Shown here: positions 15,876 to 26,900 of the stretch, piece by piece
Position numbering within the stretch: the stretch's first letter is position 1
Layout of the letters: every line of letters begins with the position of its first letter
NCBI GenBank assembly: GCA_046199005.1
Contig: CP176050.1
Coordinates: 4,278,001 to 4,342,000, forward strand
Direction: 5' to 3'
DNA length: 64,000 bases
Source of the DNA: Ascidiimonas sp046199005
GTDB taxonomy: Bacteria; Bacteroidota; Bacteroidia; Flavobacteriales; Flavobacteriaceae
Position numbers and translations under genes: made by a program
Notes under the pieces: model-generated
The model's database searches: none
What the model was told of the DNA's origin: nothing
What the model saw: the letters and a program-made list of their open reading frames with translations, nothing else

Positions 15876-16756
15876 TCACGATCTGGAACGACAAGTCCTT
15901 GCGCAAGAGTCCATTCGTAAAAGCGTTTAATCCAATCGTCAGAAGGCAAATTTTGTTTTTTCATACCAAATCCATGTCCACCCTTCGCGTACATATGTAA
16001 TTCTACATCAAGCCCTTCTTTTAACCAGGAATTATATAGTTCAATAGACCCCGGAGCCAATTCAAGAGGATCATCTGACGCACAAATCACCAACATGGGT
16101 GGTGCGTCTTTTTGGGGTTGTTGTACTGGCATTTCGGTCGTCCACGAATAGACAGGTACTATAAAATCGGGGCGATTTTCTATTGCGTAGTTATAAGCAA
16201 CTCCCATGGTCACGGCTCCTCCGGCAGAGAATCCCATAAATCCTATTTTATCTTTTTCAATGCCATATGCTTCTGCATTTGTGCGCACATAGGAAATTGC
16301 ATTCAGCCCGTCTGCTATTGAAAAAGGCATTACTTTACTTACTTCCTCATGTATTTTAGGATAATTATTTCTAGACAATTCTGTGATCTCTGCCACCCCG
16401 TCTTGTTCGGTTGGGACCAATCGATACTTGAGAACGAAAGCAGTGATCCCTTTTCCGGTAAGCCATCGAGCTACCATATTTCCTTCACTTTCAATACTTA
16501 ATGCATACAATCCTCCGCCAGGCGCAATGATAACTGCAGTACCCGTATTTGATTCATCAGAAGGTCTAAATACCTCTAAAGTTGGCGTGGCAACATTGGT
16601 AACTACTTCTGTTTGCCAGATATCTGAAAAATAAGTCTTTTCGGGTCTTTCCCAAGCCACTTCTTTTGGTTTTTCAAAAGGCAGATTAACAATCTCTTGT
16701 GCACTTACTGCGGTAAATGCACACAATAACATCAAAATGGTACTTGCTTTTTGCAT
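15872..16756 (-). CDS. Exported alpha/beta hydrolase (BD-FAE/acetylxylan-esterase-like)
   Basis: A 294-aa hydrolase with a signal peptide (about 1-19, ending SAQ). Family features are the oxyanion segment IAPGGGLYALS, the nucleophile elbow GFSAGG (Ser about 175), CASDDPLEL as the likely acid and GGHGFGMK as the catalytic His region, then DDWIKRFYEWTLAQG. This is the layout of the esterases often named endo-1,4-beta-xylanase-like or BD-FAE, which remove acyl groups from plant or algal polysaccharides. It lies 14 bp downstream of the DUF4386 gene on the same strand, and the two may be co-transcribed. Confidence 0.85.
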   Translation of the reverse strand: MQKASTILMLLCAFTAVSAQEIVNLPFEKPKEVAWERPEKTYFSDIWQTEVVTNVATPTLEVFRPSDESNTGTAVIIAPGGGLYALSIESEGNMVARWLTGKGITAFVLKYRLVPTEQDGVAEITELSRNNYPKIHEEVSKVMPFSIADGLNAISYVRTNAEAYGIEKDKIGFMGFSAGGAVTMGVAYNYAIENRPDFIVPVYSWTTEMPVQQPQKDAPPMLVICASDDPLELAPGSIELYNSWLKEGLDVELHMYAKGGHGFGMKKQNLPSDDWIKRFYEWTLAQGLVVPDRD

Positions 16757-16770
16757 AGAATAAAAATTAA

Positions 16771-17469
16771 CTAAACTTGTTCGCTCCCTGCCAACTCTTT
16801 ATAATGAACAGCTCTAAACCCGAAGATCAAAAGATAAATGATGAAGCTAAGAACAAAAATACCGTTTTGAAGAAAGAATAAAAACGATACACTTTGTTCT
16901 GCTAATTGTAATGCGCCTCCCATAAAAACTACAAGAGAGGCAACAATTCCCCAAATGGCGAGCCATTGATGAATCAATTTGGTTTTAAAGAAAAATAAAT
17001 AGAGTAAAAACCCTCCAACTGCATATAGCGTCAACACTAAAAAATGAATCCAGTAATAACCTTCATAGAGCATCTTGGTGAATGTAGTATAGTTCTCGGG
17101 ATTACTCCCGCCTGCTATTTGAAACTCCGAAGCTACTGTTAGCATCCCAAAATGAGTTACATTACTAAGCGCTATTAAGGCAAAACTCACGAAAGAAATC
17201 CCTAAATAAGTCACGGCAAGACGCAGGTCATATTTTTTTAGATACGGATACAGAAATACAGCAATCACTATTCCAATAGTACTGGATAGCATATCGAGAT
17301 AGATTGCATTTTTCATTTGAGAAGCATTTTTAATAAGTTCCAGAAGAAAACCTTCGGTATTCGGTTCGAATCCGGCAAGACCTCGCAGCATAGTTACGGT
17401 AGCACCTGCGATTACAGAAGTCAAAAATAACAGCCCGAGTATTCTCCCGGTGTTTTTGGTGAGTTTCAT
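16771..17469 (-). CDS. DUF4386 domain membrane protein
   Basis: A 232-aa integral membrane protein with about six hydrophobic helices (near 9-30, 52-72, 82-105, 130-155, 163-185, 195-215). The N-terminus KNTGRILGLLFLTSVIAG and the later WLAIWGIV segment fit DUF4386, a family of unknown function in Gram-positives and Bacteroidetes. No catalytic motif is visible. It is followed by the esterase gene after 14 bp. Confidence 0.8.
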   Translation of the reverse strand: MKLTKNTGRILGLLFLTSVIAGATVTMLRGLAGFEPNTEGFLLELIKNASQMKNAIYLDMLSSTIGIVIAVFLYPYLKKYDLRLAVTYLGISFVSFALIALSNVTHFGMLTVASEFQIAGGSNPENYTTFTKMLYEGYYWIHFLVLTLYAVGGFLLYLFFFKTKLIHQWLAIWGIVASLVVFMGGALQLAEQSVSFLFFLQNGIFVLSFIIYLLIFGFRAVHYKELAGSEQV

Positions 17470-17568
17470 TTTGATTGATTTTTGATTGATGATGCTTATT
17501 GGTCATCAACTCACTTGATTTGTTACACCGTTGTGAAAAGATAACAACCGCAGTTTCTCAATAGTATT

Positions 17569-18405
17569 TTATGAAAGAGGCTTGATCGCCGTTTTTTCTA
17601 GAATATCCATAAGATAAGATGGAAAATTTGTTGCTTCCGGAAGCAATAAAGCATGATAGCGCCCTCTGTTTTTGACAGCTTCTGTAGTGAGCTGTTCTTT
17701 TGTGTTTAAATACCAGGCGCTATATTCGTTTTCTTTGCACCAATCTAAAATACGTTGCGTATTCTCAATTGTAGATAATTCTTCACCTGAGTGCATCTCT
17801 ACAAAAAACGTAGTTGTTCCTTTCTTAGCAAGTAATGTGGCTCCTTTTAAAACTTCGTGCTCCGCTCCTTCTACATCAATTTTTACCATATCAGGACTGA
17901 TCCCGGTGTGAGAAACTAGGTAATCGACAGATAACGTCTGTACTTTATAGTGTGAATTTTTTCGGGCTGCAGTTTTTGCAAAACTCTTGAATTTGCTTCC
18001 GGCGGCACCAGAGCCTACAGTATAAAAATCTACGGTTTCTCCATTTTTTTCAGAGAGAAATGCATTGATAAACCTTGCCTTGTGTGCAAAATTATTCAGA
18101 ATGATGTTTTCGGCAGCCTTGCTTAAGGCATTCGGATTAGGATCTACCAGCACAATATTTTTCATTTTTTCGTGATAGAACATCAGTATAGCAGACTGCC
18201 CTATATTACAACCAATATCAAAAACATGTTCGCAATGACCACTCAATGCAAACAGCCATGCATCATCATTATCGATCTTATCATTTATGGTACCACTATA
18301 GACTTTAAAAGATTTGTCTAAAATAGACTTCTCTACAATATTTCTTCTGGCGAAGCCAAAACCTTCCAGAAAAGAAACAATACCGGATTTTACATAATTG
18401 ATCAT
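17569..18405 (-). CDS. FkbM-family methyltransferase
   Basis: A 278-aa SAM-dependent methyltransferase. Motif I is VFDIGCNIGQSAILM (about 61-75), the acidic residue after strand 2 is in VDPNPNA, and the FkbM signature VKIDVEGAEHEVLKGA is near 165-180. FkbM enzymes typically O-methylate sugars or polyketide-like substrates. No glycan cluster surrounds this gene, so the acceptor is unknown. It is a single transcription unit on the minus strand. Confidence 0.88.
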   Translation of the reverse strand: MINYVKSGIVSFLEGFGFARRNIVEKSILDKSFKVYSGTINDKIDNDDAWLFALSGHCEHVFDIGCNIGQSAILMFYHEKMKNIVLVDPNPNALSKAAENIILNNFAHKARFINAFLSEKNGETVDFYTVGSGAAGSKFKSFAKTAARKNSHYKVQTLSVDYLVSHTGISPDMVKIDVEGAEHEVLKGATLLAKKGTTTFFVEMHSGEELSTIENTQRILDWCKENEYSAWYLNTKEQLTTEAVKNRGRYHALLLPEATNFPSYLMDILEKTAIKPLS

Positions 18406-18565
18406 GATGTATTGGTTTGGGGTTTGTATGCGATAAGCAAATCTTATCCATTACAAATATATAAAACTACACTTTTAGGTAAGATATTATGTAAGTTCCA
18501 AAAATCTTCTGTTAAAACGAGCTTGGGCAGAGAGAAAAAAATCTGGCTTAATGAAATTAAATTAG

Positions 18566-20236
18566 TTAAACCCTGTCAAAACTAAAGTTAGAATGCGATT
18601 CGATTTCCTTATGAAGGCTATCCCGGTACTTCTCAATCTCCTCTTCTCTGTCTTCTTTGAACAGCGCTTGATGCTCTTCCAGAATAGGTTCTAATAATTT
18701 TCGAAGTCCGTCAATATCAAAATACAAACGCCCGGTTCGTCTTATGAAAAAGTCCATTGGATATCGCACGTGTTCGTACTGTACCCCAAAACGATACTCA
18801 GCTCTTGCCAATCGTTCATGTATATCTCCGCCGTCAAGCTTGCTATAAATGTCTAAAATTGTTTCTGCCTGTTTGCCGTAATTGCTTACCAAAAACCAGG
18901 CATCATATTCATCAAAACCGTCATCTTGTATTTTAGAATAAAGCTCTTTGATGTATTTCTTAACGTCTTTGTATTTTTTAAATCCGTCATTTCCGACTAA
19001 CGGAATTTGATCTGTAAAGCATTTTTTAGTGCTAATATCATATTCGTCTTCCAGCTTTTTCGCTACACGATTCACGACCCTTTCGGCCATTTTTCGATAA
19101 CCGGTTAGTTTTCCACCGGCAATACTTATAAGTCCTGTATCTGAAGTGAATATTTCATCTTTTCTTGACAGTTCTGAAGCCGATTTACCTTCTTCGTGAA
19201 TCAACGGTCTTAAGCCAGCCCAGGTAGAAATAATGTCTTCCATTTCGAGATTTATGTCTGGAAACATATTATTTACGGCAGATATTAAATAGATCGCATC
19301 GGCCATGTCTACCTGAACATTATCTTTATTTTCATTGTAATTAGTGTCGGTAGTTCCTACATAGGTGATCTTTCCTCTAGGGATGGCAAACATCATTCTG
19401 CCGTCTGGAATATCAAAATATACAGATTGCTTTACCGGAAGCTTATCATGTGGAAAAACCAAATGCACACCTTTGGTAAGGTGCAGCTGTTTCCCTTTTT
19501 TTGAATTATTTACTTCTCGAAGTTCATCTACCCAGGGACCTGCTGCACTGATCACGTATTTGCTTTTGATCTCATAATCTTCTCCCGTAACTTCGTCATG
19601 TACCTTCAGGCCTGCTACCTTATCATCTTCATATATAAAATTGGTAACCTTCGTATAATTGATGGGCACGCCTCCATAAGCAAGTGCTGTTTTGATATTC
19701 TCAGTAGTGAGGCGGGCATCATCAGTTCGATATTCTGCATAGTAGCCTGCACCTTTCAATATCTTTTTGGGCAATAATGGTTCTAGTTTTAAAGCTTCTT
19801 TTTTTTCTAGCATTTTACGTTGATCATCTCCTTCGACCTGAGCAAGAATATCATACACTTTAAGCCCGATAGAAGTGAGCCATTTACCATAAGAACCATT
19901 TTCAATAAGAGGCAAAAGCATTTTCTCAGGAATTACAAGATGAGGTGCCAGTTTATGCACAATGGCCCGTTCAGACCCCACTTCTTTCACCAGCCAAAAA
20001 TCAAATTGCTTTAAGTAACGCAGTCCTCCATGAATGAGTTTAGTTGATTTACTGCTGGTTCCTGATGCATAATCATTCTTTTCTACCAACGCTACTTTCA
20101 TACCTCTGGAAGCAGCGTCGAGCAATATTCCTGCACCGGTAATCCCACCGCCTATTACGACCAAATCAAAGGCGGTGTTCTTGAGGTTACCGACGGTTTT
20201 TTCTCTTTCTAAATTCGAAAAATTAATCTTCTTCAT
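18566..20236 (-). CDS. glpD: Aerobic glycerol-3-phosphate dehydrogenase/oxidase
   Basis: FAD-dependent oxidation of sn-glycerol 3-phosphate to dihydroxyacetone phosphate, peripheral on the inner membrane. The FAD-binding GGGITGAGILLDAASRG lies near residue 28, followed by GTSSKSTKLIHGGLRYL (FAD/substrate) and the conserved ISIAGGKLTGYRKMAE. A C-terminal helical domain ends the protein. I start at the ATG 20236 (MKKINFSN), giving about 556 aa; the longer frame from 20302 adds a hydrophilic stretch inside glpK without family support. The start overlaps the end of glpK by 14 nt, so the genes are translationally coupled. Confidence 0.93.
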   Translation of the reverse strand: MKKINFSNLEREKTVGNLKNTAFDLVVIGGGITGAGILLDAASRGMKVALVEKNDYASGTSSKSTKLIHGGLRYLKQFDFWLVKEVGSERAIVHKLAPHLVIPEKMLLPLIENGSYGKWLTSIGLKVYDILAQVEGDDQRKMLEKKEALKLEPLLPKKILKGAGYYAEYRTDDARLTTENIKTALAYGGVPINYTKVTNFIYEDDKVAGLKVHDEVTGEDYEIKSKYVISAAGPWVDELREVNNSKKGKQLHLTKGVHLVFPHDKLPVKQSVYFDIPDGRMMFAIPRGKITYVGTTDTNYNENKDNVQVDMADAIYLISAVNNMFPDINLEMEDIISTWAGLRPLIHEEGKSASELSRKDEIFTSDTGLISIAGGKLTGYRKMAERVVNRVAKKLEDEYDISTKKCFTDQIPLVGNDGFKKYKDVKKYIKELYSKIQDDGFDEYDAWFLVSNYGKQAETILDIYSKLDGGDIHERLARAEYRFGVQYEHVRYPMDFFIRRTGRLYFDIDGLRKLLEPILEEHQALFKEDREEEIEKYRDSLHKEIESHSNFSFDRV

Positions 20237-21713
20237 ACCAATTCTTAGTTCTTTCAATGGCTTTTTGCCATCCTTTATATAATTTTTTTCTTTTTGTTTC
20301 ATTGAATGTCGGATGGAAAACGCGATCCATTTCCTTTCGTTTGACGATATCTTCCTGTGTCCAGATCCCTACAGTGATTCCCGCAAGAAATGCCGCACCC
20401 ATAGCAGTCGATTCAATCACTTCTGGTCTGTGTACCTCAGTACCCAATATATCTGCCTGAAATTGCATTAAAAAATTATTCGCTGCTGCACCTCCATCTA
20501 CTTTCAGATTTGCCAGTTCAATCCCGGCGTCTTCCTGCATGGCATCTAAAATATCCTTCGTTTGGTAGGCCAGACTTTCCAGAGTGGCACGTGTGAGGTG
20601 TGCCTTCCCGGTGTCTCTGGTTAAACCAAAAACCGCTCCTCTGGCATACATATCCCAATAGGGAGCACCCAGCCCTGCAAATGCAGGTACAACATATACT
20701 GGGTTTTCACCTTCTACAGTTTTAGCAAGTGCCTCAGATTCAGTAGCAGATTTGATAATCTCTAATCCGTCTCTCAACCACTGAATGGCTGCTCCGGCGA
20801 TGAAAATACTTCCCTCCAATGCGTAGGTGACTTTCCCATCCAGACCCCAGGCAATAGTCGTTAGCAATCCATTTTCTGAGATCTGAGGTTTTTCTCCGGT
20901 GTTCATTAGCATAAAGCATCCGGTACCGTACGTGTTTTTAGCCATCCCTTTTTCAAAACAGGCTTGCCCGAATAAAGCTGCCTGCTGATCTCCGGCTATT
21001 CCTGCAATCGGTATTTTCACCCCATCCAACTCATAATTCCCAAAGTGATATGCAGAAGGTTTTACTTCCGGAAGCATGGAATCGGGAATCTCTAATTCCT
21101 GGAGCATTTTTTTATCCCATTCCAATGATTTGATGTTGTATAAAAGGGTTCTGGATGCATTAGAATAATCGGTTACATGCGCCTTGCCTCCGGTAAGATT
21201 CCAAATGAGCCATGAGTCGACTGTACCGAATAAAAGATCGCCATTAATAGCCTGTCGTTTGGCGCCCTCTACATTATCCAAGATCCATTTTACCTTAGTG
21301 CCCGAAAAATAAGAGTCTATTACCAGACCAGTATTTTCTTTTACGTAATCAACGAGCCCTTTTTTCTTTAAAGATTCACAAATAGGGGCAGTACGTTTGT
21401 CTTGCCATACGATCGCATTGAACACAGGTTTGCCAGTATTTTTATTCCACACCACCGCTGTCTCGCGTTGGTTGGTGATGCCTATACCTTTAATTTGCTT
21501 CGGTTGGATGTTGTGCTTCTTTAATACCTCTTTAAAGACAATTAACTGACTGTCTAAAATTTCCATAGGATCATGTTCTACCCAACCTGATTTAGGGAAA
21601 ATCTGTTCGAATTCCCGTTGTGCCATTCCCGCTATTTTACCATCTAAATTAACGAGTATTGCTCTTGAACTTGTAGTACCCTGATCTAACGAAATAAGGT
21701 ATTCTTCACTCAT
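20223..21713 (-). CDS. glpK: Glycerol kinase
   Basis: ATP-dependent phosphorylation of glycerol, first step of glycerol use. The 496-aa protein has FGGY-family blocks: SLDQGTTSSRAILV (7-20), ITNQRETAVVWNKNTG, IVWQDKRTAP, GIAGDQQAALFGQACFEKGMAKNTYGTGCFML and KVDGGAAANNFLMQFQADIL. Length and motifs are normal. It is first in the glpK-glpD pair. No glycerol facilitator gene (glpF) is found in the immediate neighbourhood, which is unusual for glp clusters. Confidence 0.96.
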   Translation of the reverse strand: MSEEYLISLDQGTTSSRAILVNLDGKIAGMAQREFEQIFPKSGWVEHDPMEILDSQLIVFKEVLKKHNIQPKQIKGIGITNQRETAVVWNKNTGKPVFNAIVWQDKRTAPICESLKKKGLVDYVKENTGLVIDSYFSGTKVKWILDNVEGAKRQAINGDLLFGTVDSWLIWNLTGGKAHVTDYSNASRTLLYNIKSLEWDKKMLQELEIPDSMLPEVKPSAYHFGNYELDGVKIPIAGIAGDQQAALFGQACFEKGMAKNTYGTGCFMLMNTGEKPQISENGLLTTIAWGLDGKVTYALEGSIFIAGAAIQWLRDGLEIIKSATESEALAKTVEGENPVYVVPAFAGLGAPYWDMYARGAVFGLTRDTGKAHLTRATLESLAYQTKDILDAMQEDAGIELANLKVDGGAAANNFLMQFQADILGTEVHRPEVIESTAMGAAFLAGITVGIWTQEDIVKRKEMDRVFHPTFNETKRKKLYKGWQKAIERTKNWYEED

Positions 21714-21884
21714 AAATCAAACAAACTATTATGATTATGACTTTAAATTTAGGATTTTAAAATGGTGGGAGCAAATAGAAAAAGATAAACTAAACGGTTC
21801 GAAAAACTAAAACGTTAGAGTTCTCAAAATTTTGAATTTAGAGAAATGAAAAAGTCTTTTTAAGCTCATTTTGCGAATATCAGG

Positions 21885-22103
21885 TCATGCAAAAAATAGT
21901 TGAAAAAGCATAAGCGAATAGTAAAGAATGGCAATTACAATTATGAATCGAATGACCTTCTTTCCTTTGATCTTTTGCCACTGTCTGTATTTCGCTTCAT
22001 TAGCAGGAGATACTTTCCAATGCCCGGAAGCTATTCGGTAAATCAAAATAAATAGTAAAGTAAATATAAAAACCCCTAAAAGACTGCTCCAGGAACTACT
22101 CAT
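21885..22103 (-). CDS. Small two-helix membrane protein
   Basis: A 72-aa protein with two hydrophobic helices (SLLGVFIFTLLFILIYRI and VIRFIIVIAILYYSLMLFQLFF), separated by a charged loop with HWKVSPANEAKYRQWQKIKGKK. I do not recognise a named family. The ATG at 22103 (MSSSWSS) avoids overlap with the dioxygenase gene; an in-frame ATG at 22130 would overlap it by 23 nt. It probably shares the transcript of the upstream kynurenine-pathway gene. Confidence 0.6.
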   Translation of the reverse strand: MSSSWSSLLGVFIFTLLFILIYRIASGHWKVSPANEAKYRQWQKIKGKKVIRFIIVIAILYYSLMLFQLFFA

Positions 22104-22107
22104 AAAA

Positions 22108-22641
22108 TTAATTGGTAAATCTTTCATCAACCGGCATTACCGTCCCACACTTATCACAGGTGCGCAATGTTTCCGAACCATAGAAATTTTTAAAATGTGG
22201 TAGAAAATCTTTCTCAATATCATGAAGTTCAAAATACACTTCATGCAATTTATGATTGCAGTTATCGCAAAACCAAAGTAACCCGTCTGTAAATCCCTTA
22301 CCGGCTCTTTTTCGCTCGATTACGAGGCCTATAGAACCTTCGGAACGAACAGGACTATGTGGTGTTTTTGCCGGGTGCAGATACATGTCCCCTGCATGCA
22401 GTTCCAATTCTTTACGTTCCCCATCTTCCTGAACAATCACTTTGATAGAGCCTTCTAACTGATAAAACAACTCTTCAGTTTCGTTATAATGATAGTCTTT
22501 TCTTGCGTTAGGGCCCGCCACCACCATTACAATATAATCTTCTGCGTCTTTGTATAAATTTTTATTGCCTACCGGAGGCTTTAAAAGTTCCCGATTTTCT
22601 TCGATCCACTGATTTAGATTAAAAGGTTTTTGAACAGACAT
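22108..22641 (-). CDS. nbaC: 3-hydroxyanthranilate 3,4-dioxygenase
   Basis: Fe(II) ring-cleaving dioxygenase converting 3-hydroxyanthranilate to aminocarboxymuconate semialdehyde in the kynurenine route of tryptophan breakdown or NAD synthesis. The 177-aa cupin carries the iron ligands H51, E57 and H95 (DYHYNETEELFYQLEG and HPAKTPHSPVR). A C-terminal rubredoxin-like site is formed by C125/C128 and C162/C165, as in the bacterial enzymes. No other kynurenine-pathway gene is in the window, so partners must be elsewhere. Confidence 0.93.
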   Translation of the reverse strand: MSVQKPFNLNQWIEENRELLKPPVGNKNLYKDAEDYIVMVVAGPNARKDYHYNETEELFYQLEGSIKVIVQEDGERKELELHAGDMYLHPAKTPHSPVRSEGSIGLVIERKRAGKGFTDGLLWFCDNCNHKLHEVYFELHDIEKDFLPHFKNFYGSETLRTCDKCGTVMPVDERFTN

Positions 22642-22832
22642 GCATTTATTTTTCTATAAAATTACATAATCCGTATCATATTGTATTGAATTTTAATTGT
22701 GTTTGGATACGATGACATTCACTTTTGGAAAATTAATTTATCGATGATCATTTTCATTCATCCAAAAAAATAGCATTAAAAGCCAAAGGCTGTTTATTTT
22801 TCTTATTTTTAGTCATCTGTAAAAAACAAACC

Positions 22833-23918
22833 ATGAAATTCATACAATTCCTTTTACTATTTACACTAATCTTAGTGGTAAGTTGTCAACCCAAACCGGC
22901 AGAGGAATCTAGTCCTGAAATCTCCAAAACAACTGAAAAACCAGAGAAAGTACCCGGTAACTTTGGCATTGTGATCCATGGAGGAGCTGGTACAATCCTT
23001 AAAAAAAATATGACTCCGGAGCTTGAAAAAGCATATAAGGAAAAACTTGAAGAAGCGATTCGCGCGGGTCATAAAATATTAAGCGACGGAGGGAGTAGTA
23101 GTGATGCTGTAGAAGCCGCTATCAATATTATGGAGGACTCCCCATTATTTAACGCAGGTAAAGGAGCTGTCTTTACGAATGCAGGTAAAAACGAGTTAGA
23201 TGCCTCTTTCATGGACGGCAAAACCTTAAATGCGGGAGCGGTTGCAGGAGTTACCAATGTTAAAAATCCGATAGATCTGGCCAGAGCCGTAATGGATAAA
23301 TCTGAACATGTTATGCTCTCCGGTCCCGGTGCTGAATATTTTGCAAAAGAGCAAGGACTCGAAATTGTAGACCCGTCTTATTTTCATACGGAAAGCCGAT
23401 GGAAATCCTTAGAACGTGCGAAGGAGCGTGAAAAAGTAGAGCTCGATCATGATGGTCAGGCATTATTTTATGATCCTATGATCAAAAATTCCAAATTTGG
23501 TACGGTTGGTTGTGCAGCACTTGACAAGGAAGGCAATCTAGCTGCCGGAACCTCAACAGGCGGAATGACTAACAAACGATGGGGACGAGTAGGTGATGCG
23601 CCTATTATTGGAGCAGGCACCTATGCAAATAATAATACCTGTGCGGTATCTGCTACCGGATGGGGAGAGTTCTTTATTCGCAGGGTTGTCGCCTATGATA
23701 TTTCGGCTTTGATGGAATACAAAGGTCTTTCCCTTGAAGAAGCGGCTAAAGAGGTCATTCAGAAAAAAGTACCGGACCTAGGAGGAGATGGAGGCATTGT
23801 TGCTATAGACAGCTATGGTAATATTGCGATGGAGTTTAATACTGCCGGAATGTACAGAGCACATATGAATAGGGATGGCGAACTTACTATTGGCATTTAT
23901 AAAGACAACGAACAATAA
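22833..23918 (+). CDS. Isoaspartyl peptidase / plant-type L-asparaginase, lipoprotein
   Basis: Ntn-hydrolase that self-cleaves into alpha and beta subunits and hydrolyses isoaspartyl dipeptides or asparagine. The 361-aa protein has a lipobox (VVSC, Cys18), so it is exported as a lipoprotein. The family blocks are IVIHGGAGT, GSSSDAVEAAI, FNAGKGAVFT and the autocleavage site FGTVGCAAL with nucleophile T224, then AAGTSTGGMTNKRWGRVGD and GDGGIVAID. All catalytic residues seem intact. It lies 33 bp upstream of the alpha-2-macroglobulin gene. Confidence 0.92.
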   Translation: MKFIQFLLLFTLILVVSCQPKPAEESSPEISKTTEKPEKVPGNFGIVIHGGAGTILKKNMTPELEKAYKEKLEEAIRAGHKILSDGGSSSDAVEAAINIMEDSPLFNAGKGAVFTNAGKNELDASFMDGKTLNAGAVAGVTNVKNPIDLARAVMDKSEHVMLSGPGAEYFAKEQGLEIVDPSYFHTESRWKSLERAKEREKVELDHDGQALFYDPMIKNSKFGTVGCAALDKEGNLAAGTSTGGMTNKRWGRVGDAPIIGAGTYANNNTCAVSATGWGEFFIRRVVAYDISALMEYKGLSLEEAAKEVIQKKVPDLGGDGGIVAIDSYGNIAMEFNTAGMYRAHMNRDGELTIGIYKDNEQ

Positions 23919-23951
23919 AACAATATCTATCCAAACGTAACAATCAATTTT

Positions 23952-26900
23952 ATGCGTATTCAAAAACTGCTGCTTTTTGGGCTACTTTTCAGTGTCGTTT
24001 TTTCTTGTAAAAAGAAGGAAGACGAGATTCAGGAACAAATCGATAATCTTTTCAAATACAGAGAATATGTGGCCGAGGTTTCTCAAGGCTTGATCTCTGC
24101 ACAATCAGACATTCGTGTGGTCTTAAGAGAACCGGTTGCCGGTTGGAATGATAATGAAGAGCTCAATGATAAACTTCTCCGGCTGTCTCCCAACGTAAAA
24201 GGAAAAGTAGTAGCCCTAAATAATCAGACTATTGCCTTTATTCCTGAAAACGGATTTGAAAGTGATAAGGAATATGAATTTACACTGGCTCTTGATGAGA
24301 TTATTCCAGACATCCCCGGCGAATTTGAAACCTTCAGGTTCAAAGTAAAAACTTTGAAACAACAGTTTAACGTGATTACAGATCGTTTGCAATCGTATTC
24401 AAAAGACTGGCAATATCTGGAAGGAAGTTTGCGAAGTAGTGACGTTTTGGATCTGGAAACTGCACAAAGACTTGTCAAGGTGAACCAAAAAGGTAACTCG
24501 GTTTCAGTAAAATTTGAACGTGCAACAGAAAAAGGCACACAGTTTTATTTTAAGGTAGATAGCATCCGTAGATTTGAAGAAGATTCTAATATTGAAATTA
24601 GCTGGGATGGTGCTGCTTTTAATATTGAAAGTAAAGGAGATGCAACGGTAAAAATTCCCGGTAAAAATAATTTCACGGTCGTAGATGTAACAGTTTTTGA
24701 TGATGATACCCAGTATCTGGAGATCAATTTTTCCGATCCGCTCCAGAAGAAACAGAACTTCGACGGACTTGTTACCTTAAAAGGTGCTGACAAACTTAAA
24801 TTCAGCGTTGAAGGAAACGTACTAAAGGCTTATCCTAATAAAGAGATTAAAGGAACTGCTACGCTTGAGATTTTTCAGGGCATTTCGAGCATCGATGGTT
24901 ACAAGCTCAAAAATCAGTTTTCTGAACTTATTGCTTTTGAACAGATTAAACCGGAGGTACGCTTGTTACAAAGCGGAACAATTTTACCTTCTTCAAACAA
25001 TCTTAAGATAAATTTTGAGGCAGTTAATCTCAAAAAAGTCGATGTCACCGTAATTCGCATTTTTGAGAATAACGTGATGCAGTTTCTTCAACAAAACAAC
25101 CTTTCCGGAAGTAGTAATCTACGAACAGTAGCCAGGCCCATTGCAAAAAAAACGATCACCCTTCAGAATAATCTTTCTACGAACACCACTAAATGGAAAG
25201 CCTATGCGCTTGATTTAAAAGAACTCATTACTCCTGAACAAGGAGCAGTTTACCGGGTAGAATTCGACTTTCGCCCCGCCTATAGCAGCTACCGCTGTGA
25301 TTCTACTAATTTCACCCCGGAAGAGGAGACAGATTACGATGAAGAACTGGAAACCAGCAACTGGGACAGTTACGAGAATTACTATTACGACGATTACTAT
25401 TACGACTACGATTACAACTGGAACGAACGTGATAATCCTTGTCACACCAGTTATTACCGAAACCGAAAAGTGACTACAAATGTATTGGCTTCCGATCTCG
25501 GAATAACGGTAAAGAAGGGAGTCAATGAATCTTATTTTGTAAGTGTTAACGATCTGGTTTCTACCGATCCTCAGGAAGGTGTAAAGATTACTTTCTACAA
25601 TTTCCAGCAACAGGAAATGGGCAGTAAAATTACCGATGTAGACGGGACAACTATTTTCGACGCAGATAAACCAGCCTTTTTTGCGATCGCCGAAAAAGGA
25701 AACCAAAAAGGTTATGTAAGGCTTAATGATGGAAACGCACTTTCTATAAGTAAGTTTGATGTGGCCGGTGCCCGCTTACAAAAAGGATTAAAAGGATATC
25801 TTTATGGGGAACGAGGTGTATGGCGACCAGGTGATACTTTGTTTCTTTCTTTCATCTTAAACGACAAAGCAAATAATTTACCCGATACGCATCCGGTAAA
25901 GTTTGAATTAAAAGATCCTTACGGGAAAATTGTGAATCGGGAAGTACGCACTTACAGCGTTAACAACTTCTATAACTTTACCATTCCTACCAATGAGAAT
26001 GCACCCACCGGAAACTGGCAGGCAAAGGTAGCTGTTGGCGGTGCAGAATTTAATAAAACCATTAAAATAGAGACTATCAAACCAAACCGCTTAAAGATCA
26101 AAGCTAACTTTGGTGACGAAATTATCTCTTCTGAAAATCCGATAGATGCGAAGCTGGATGTCGCCTGGTTGCATGGGGCTATAGCCCGAAACCTGAAGGC
26201 CGACGTACAGGCTAAGTTTAGCGCAACCACTACCAGCTTTAAGCAATTTCCGGGCTATACATTTGACGATCCTGCTCGAAGGTTCAGCACCGAAGAACAA
26301 CAAATATTTCAAGGGAAACTCAATGACGAAGGAAAGGCTTCGTTTACGTTAAAGCCACAACTATATGGCAAAGCACCCGGCATGCTCAAAGCATCATTTA
26401 TTACAAAAGTATATGAAAATGGAGGGGATTTTAGTACCGATGTCTTTACCAAAACGTATTCGCCGTATAACACCTATATCGGACTCAATACACCTAAGGG
26501 AGATAAAAGAAGAGGAATGTTACTTACAGATACCAAACATCGCTTTGAGGTGGTTAGCGTAGACGAAAAAGGTAACCCGAAGGCTGCTAAAAACTTAAAA
26601 GTTTCTATTTATAAAGTAAGCTGGCGCTGGTGGTGGGATACTTCTGCAGACAATCTTTCATCGTATAGCGGAAGCCAATATCGTGACAAGGTGTTTGAAA
26701 AGACCATCAATACCGGAAGTAATGGAAAAGTCGATTTTGAATTTCAGTTAGACTATCCTAATTGGGGTCGATACCTGGTAAGAGTAGAAGATCCTAATGG
26801 AGGGCACGCCACCGGAAAGACCGTTTATATAGACTGGCCAGGTTGGGCTGGTAAATCGCGAAAAAATGATCCTTCAGCTGCCACCATGCTGGTATTTTCT

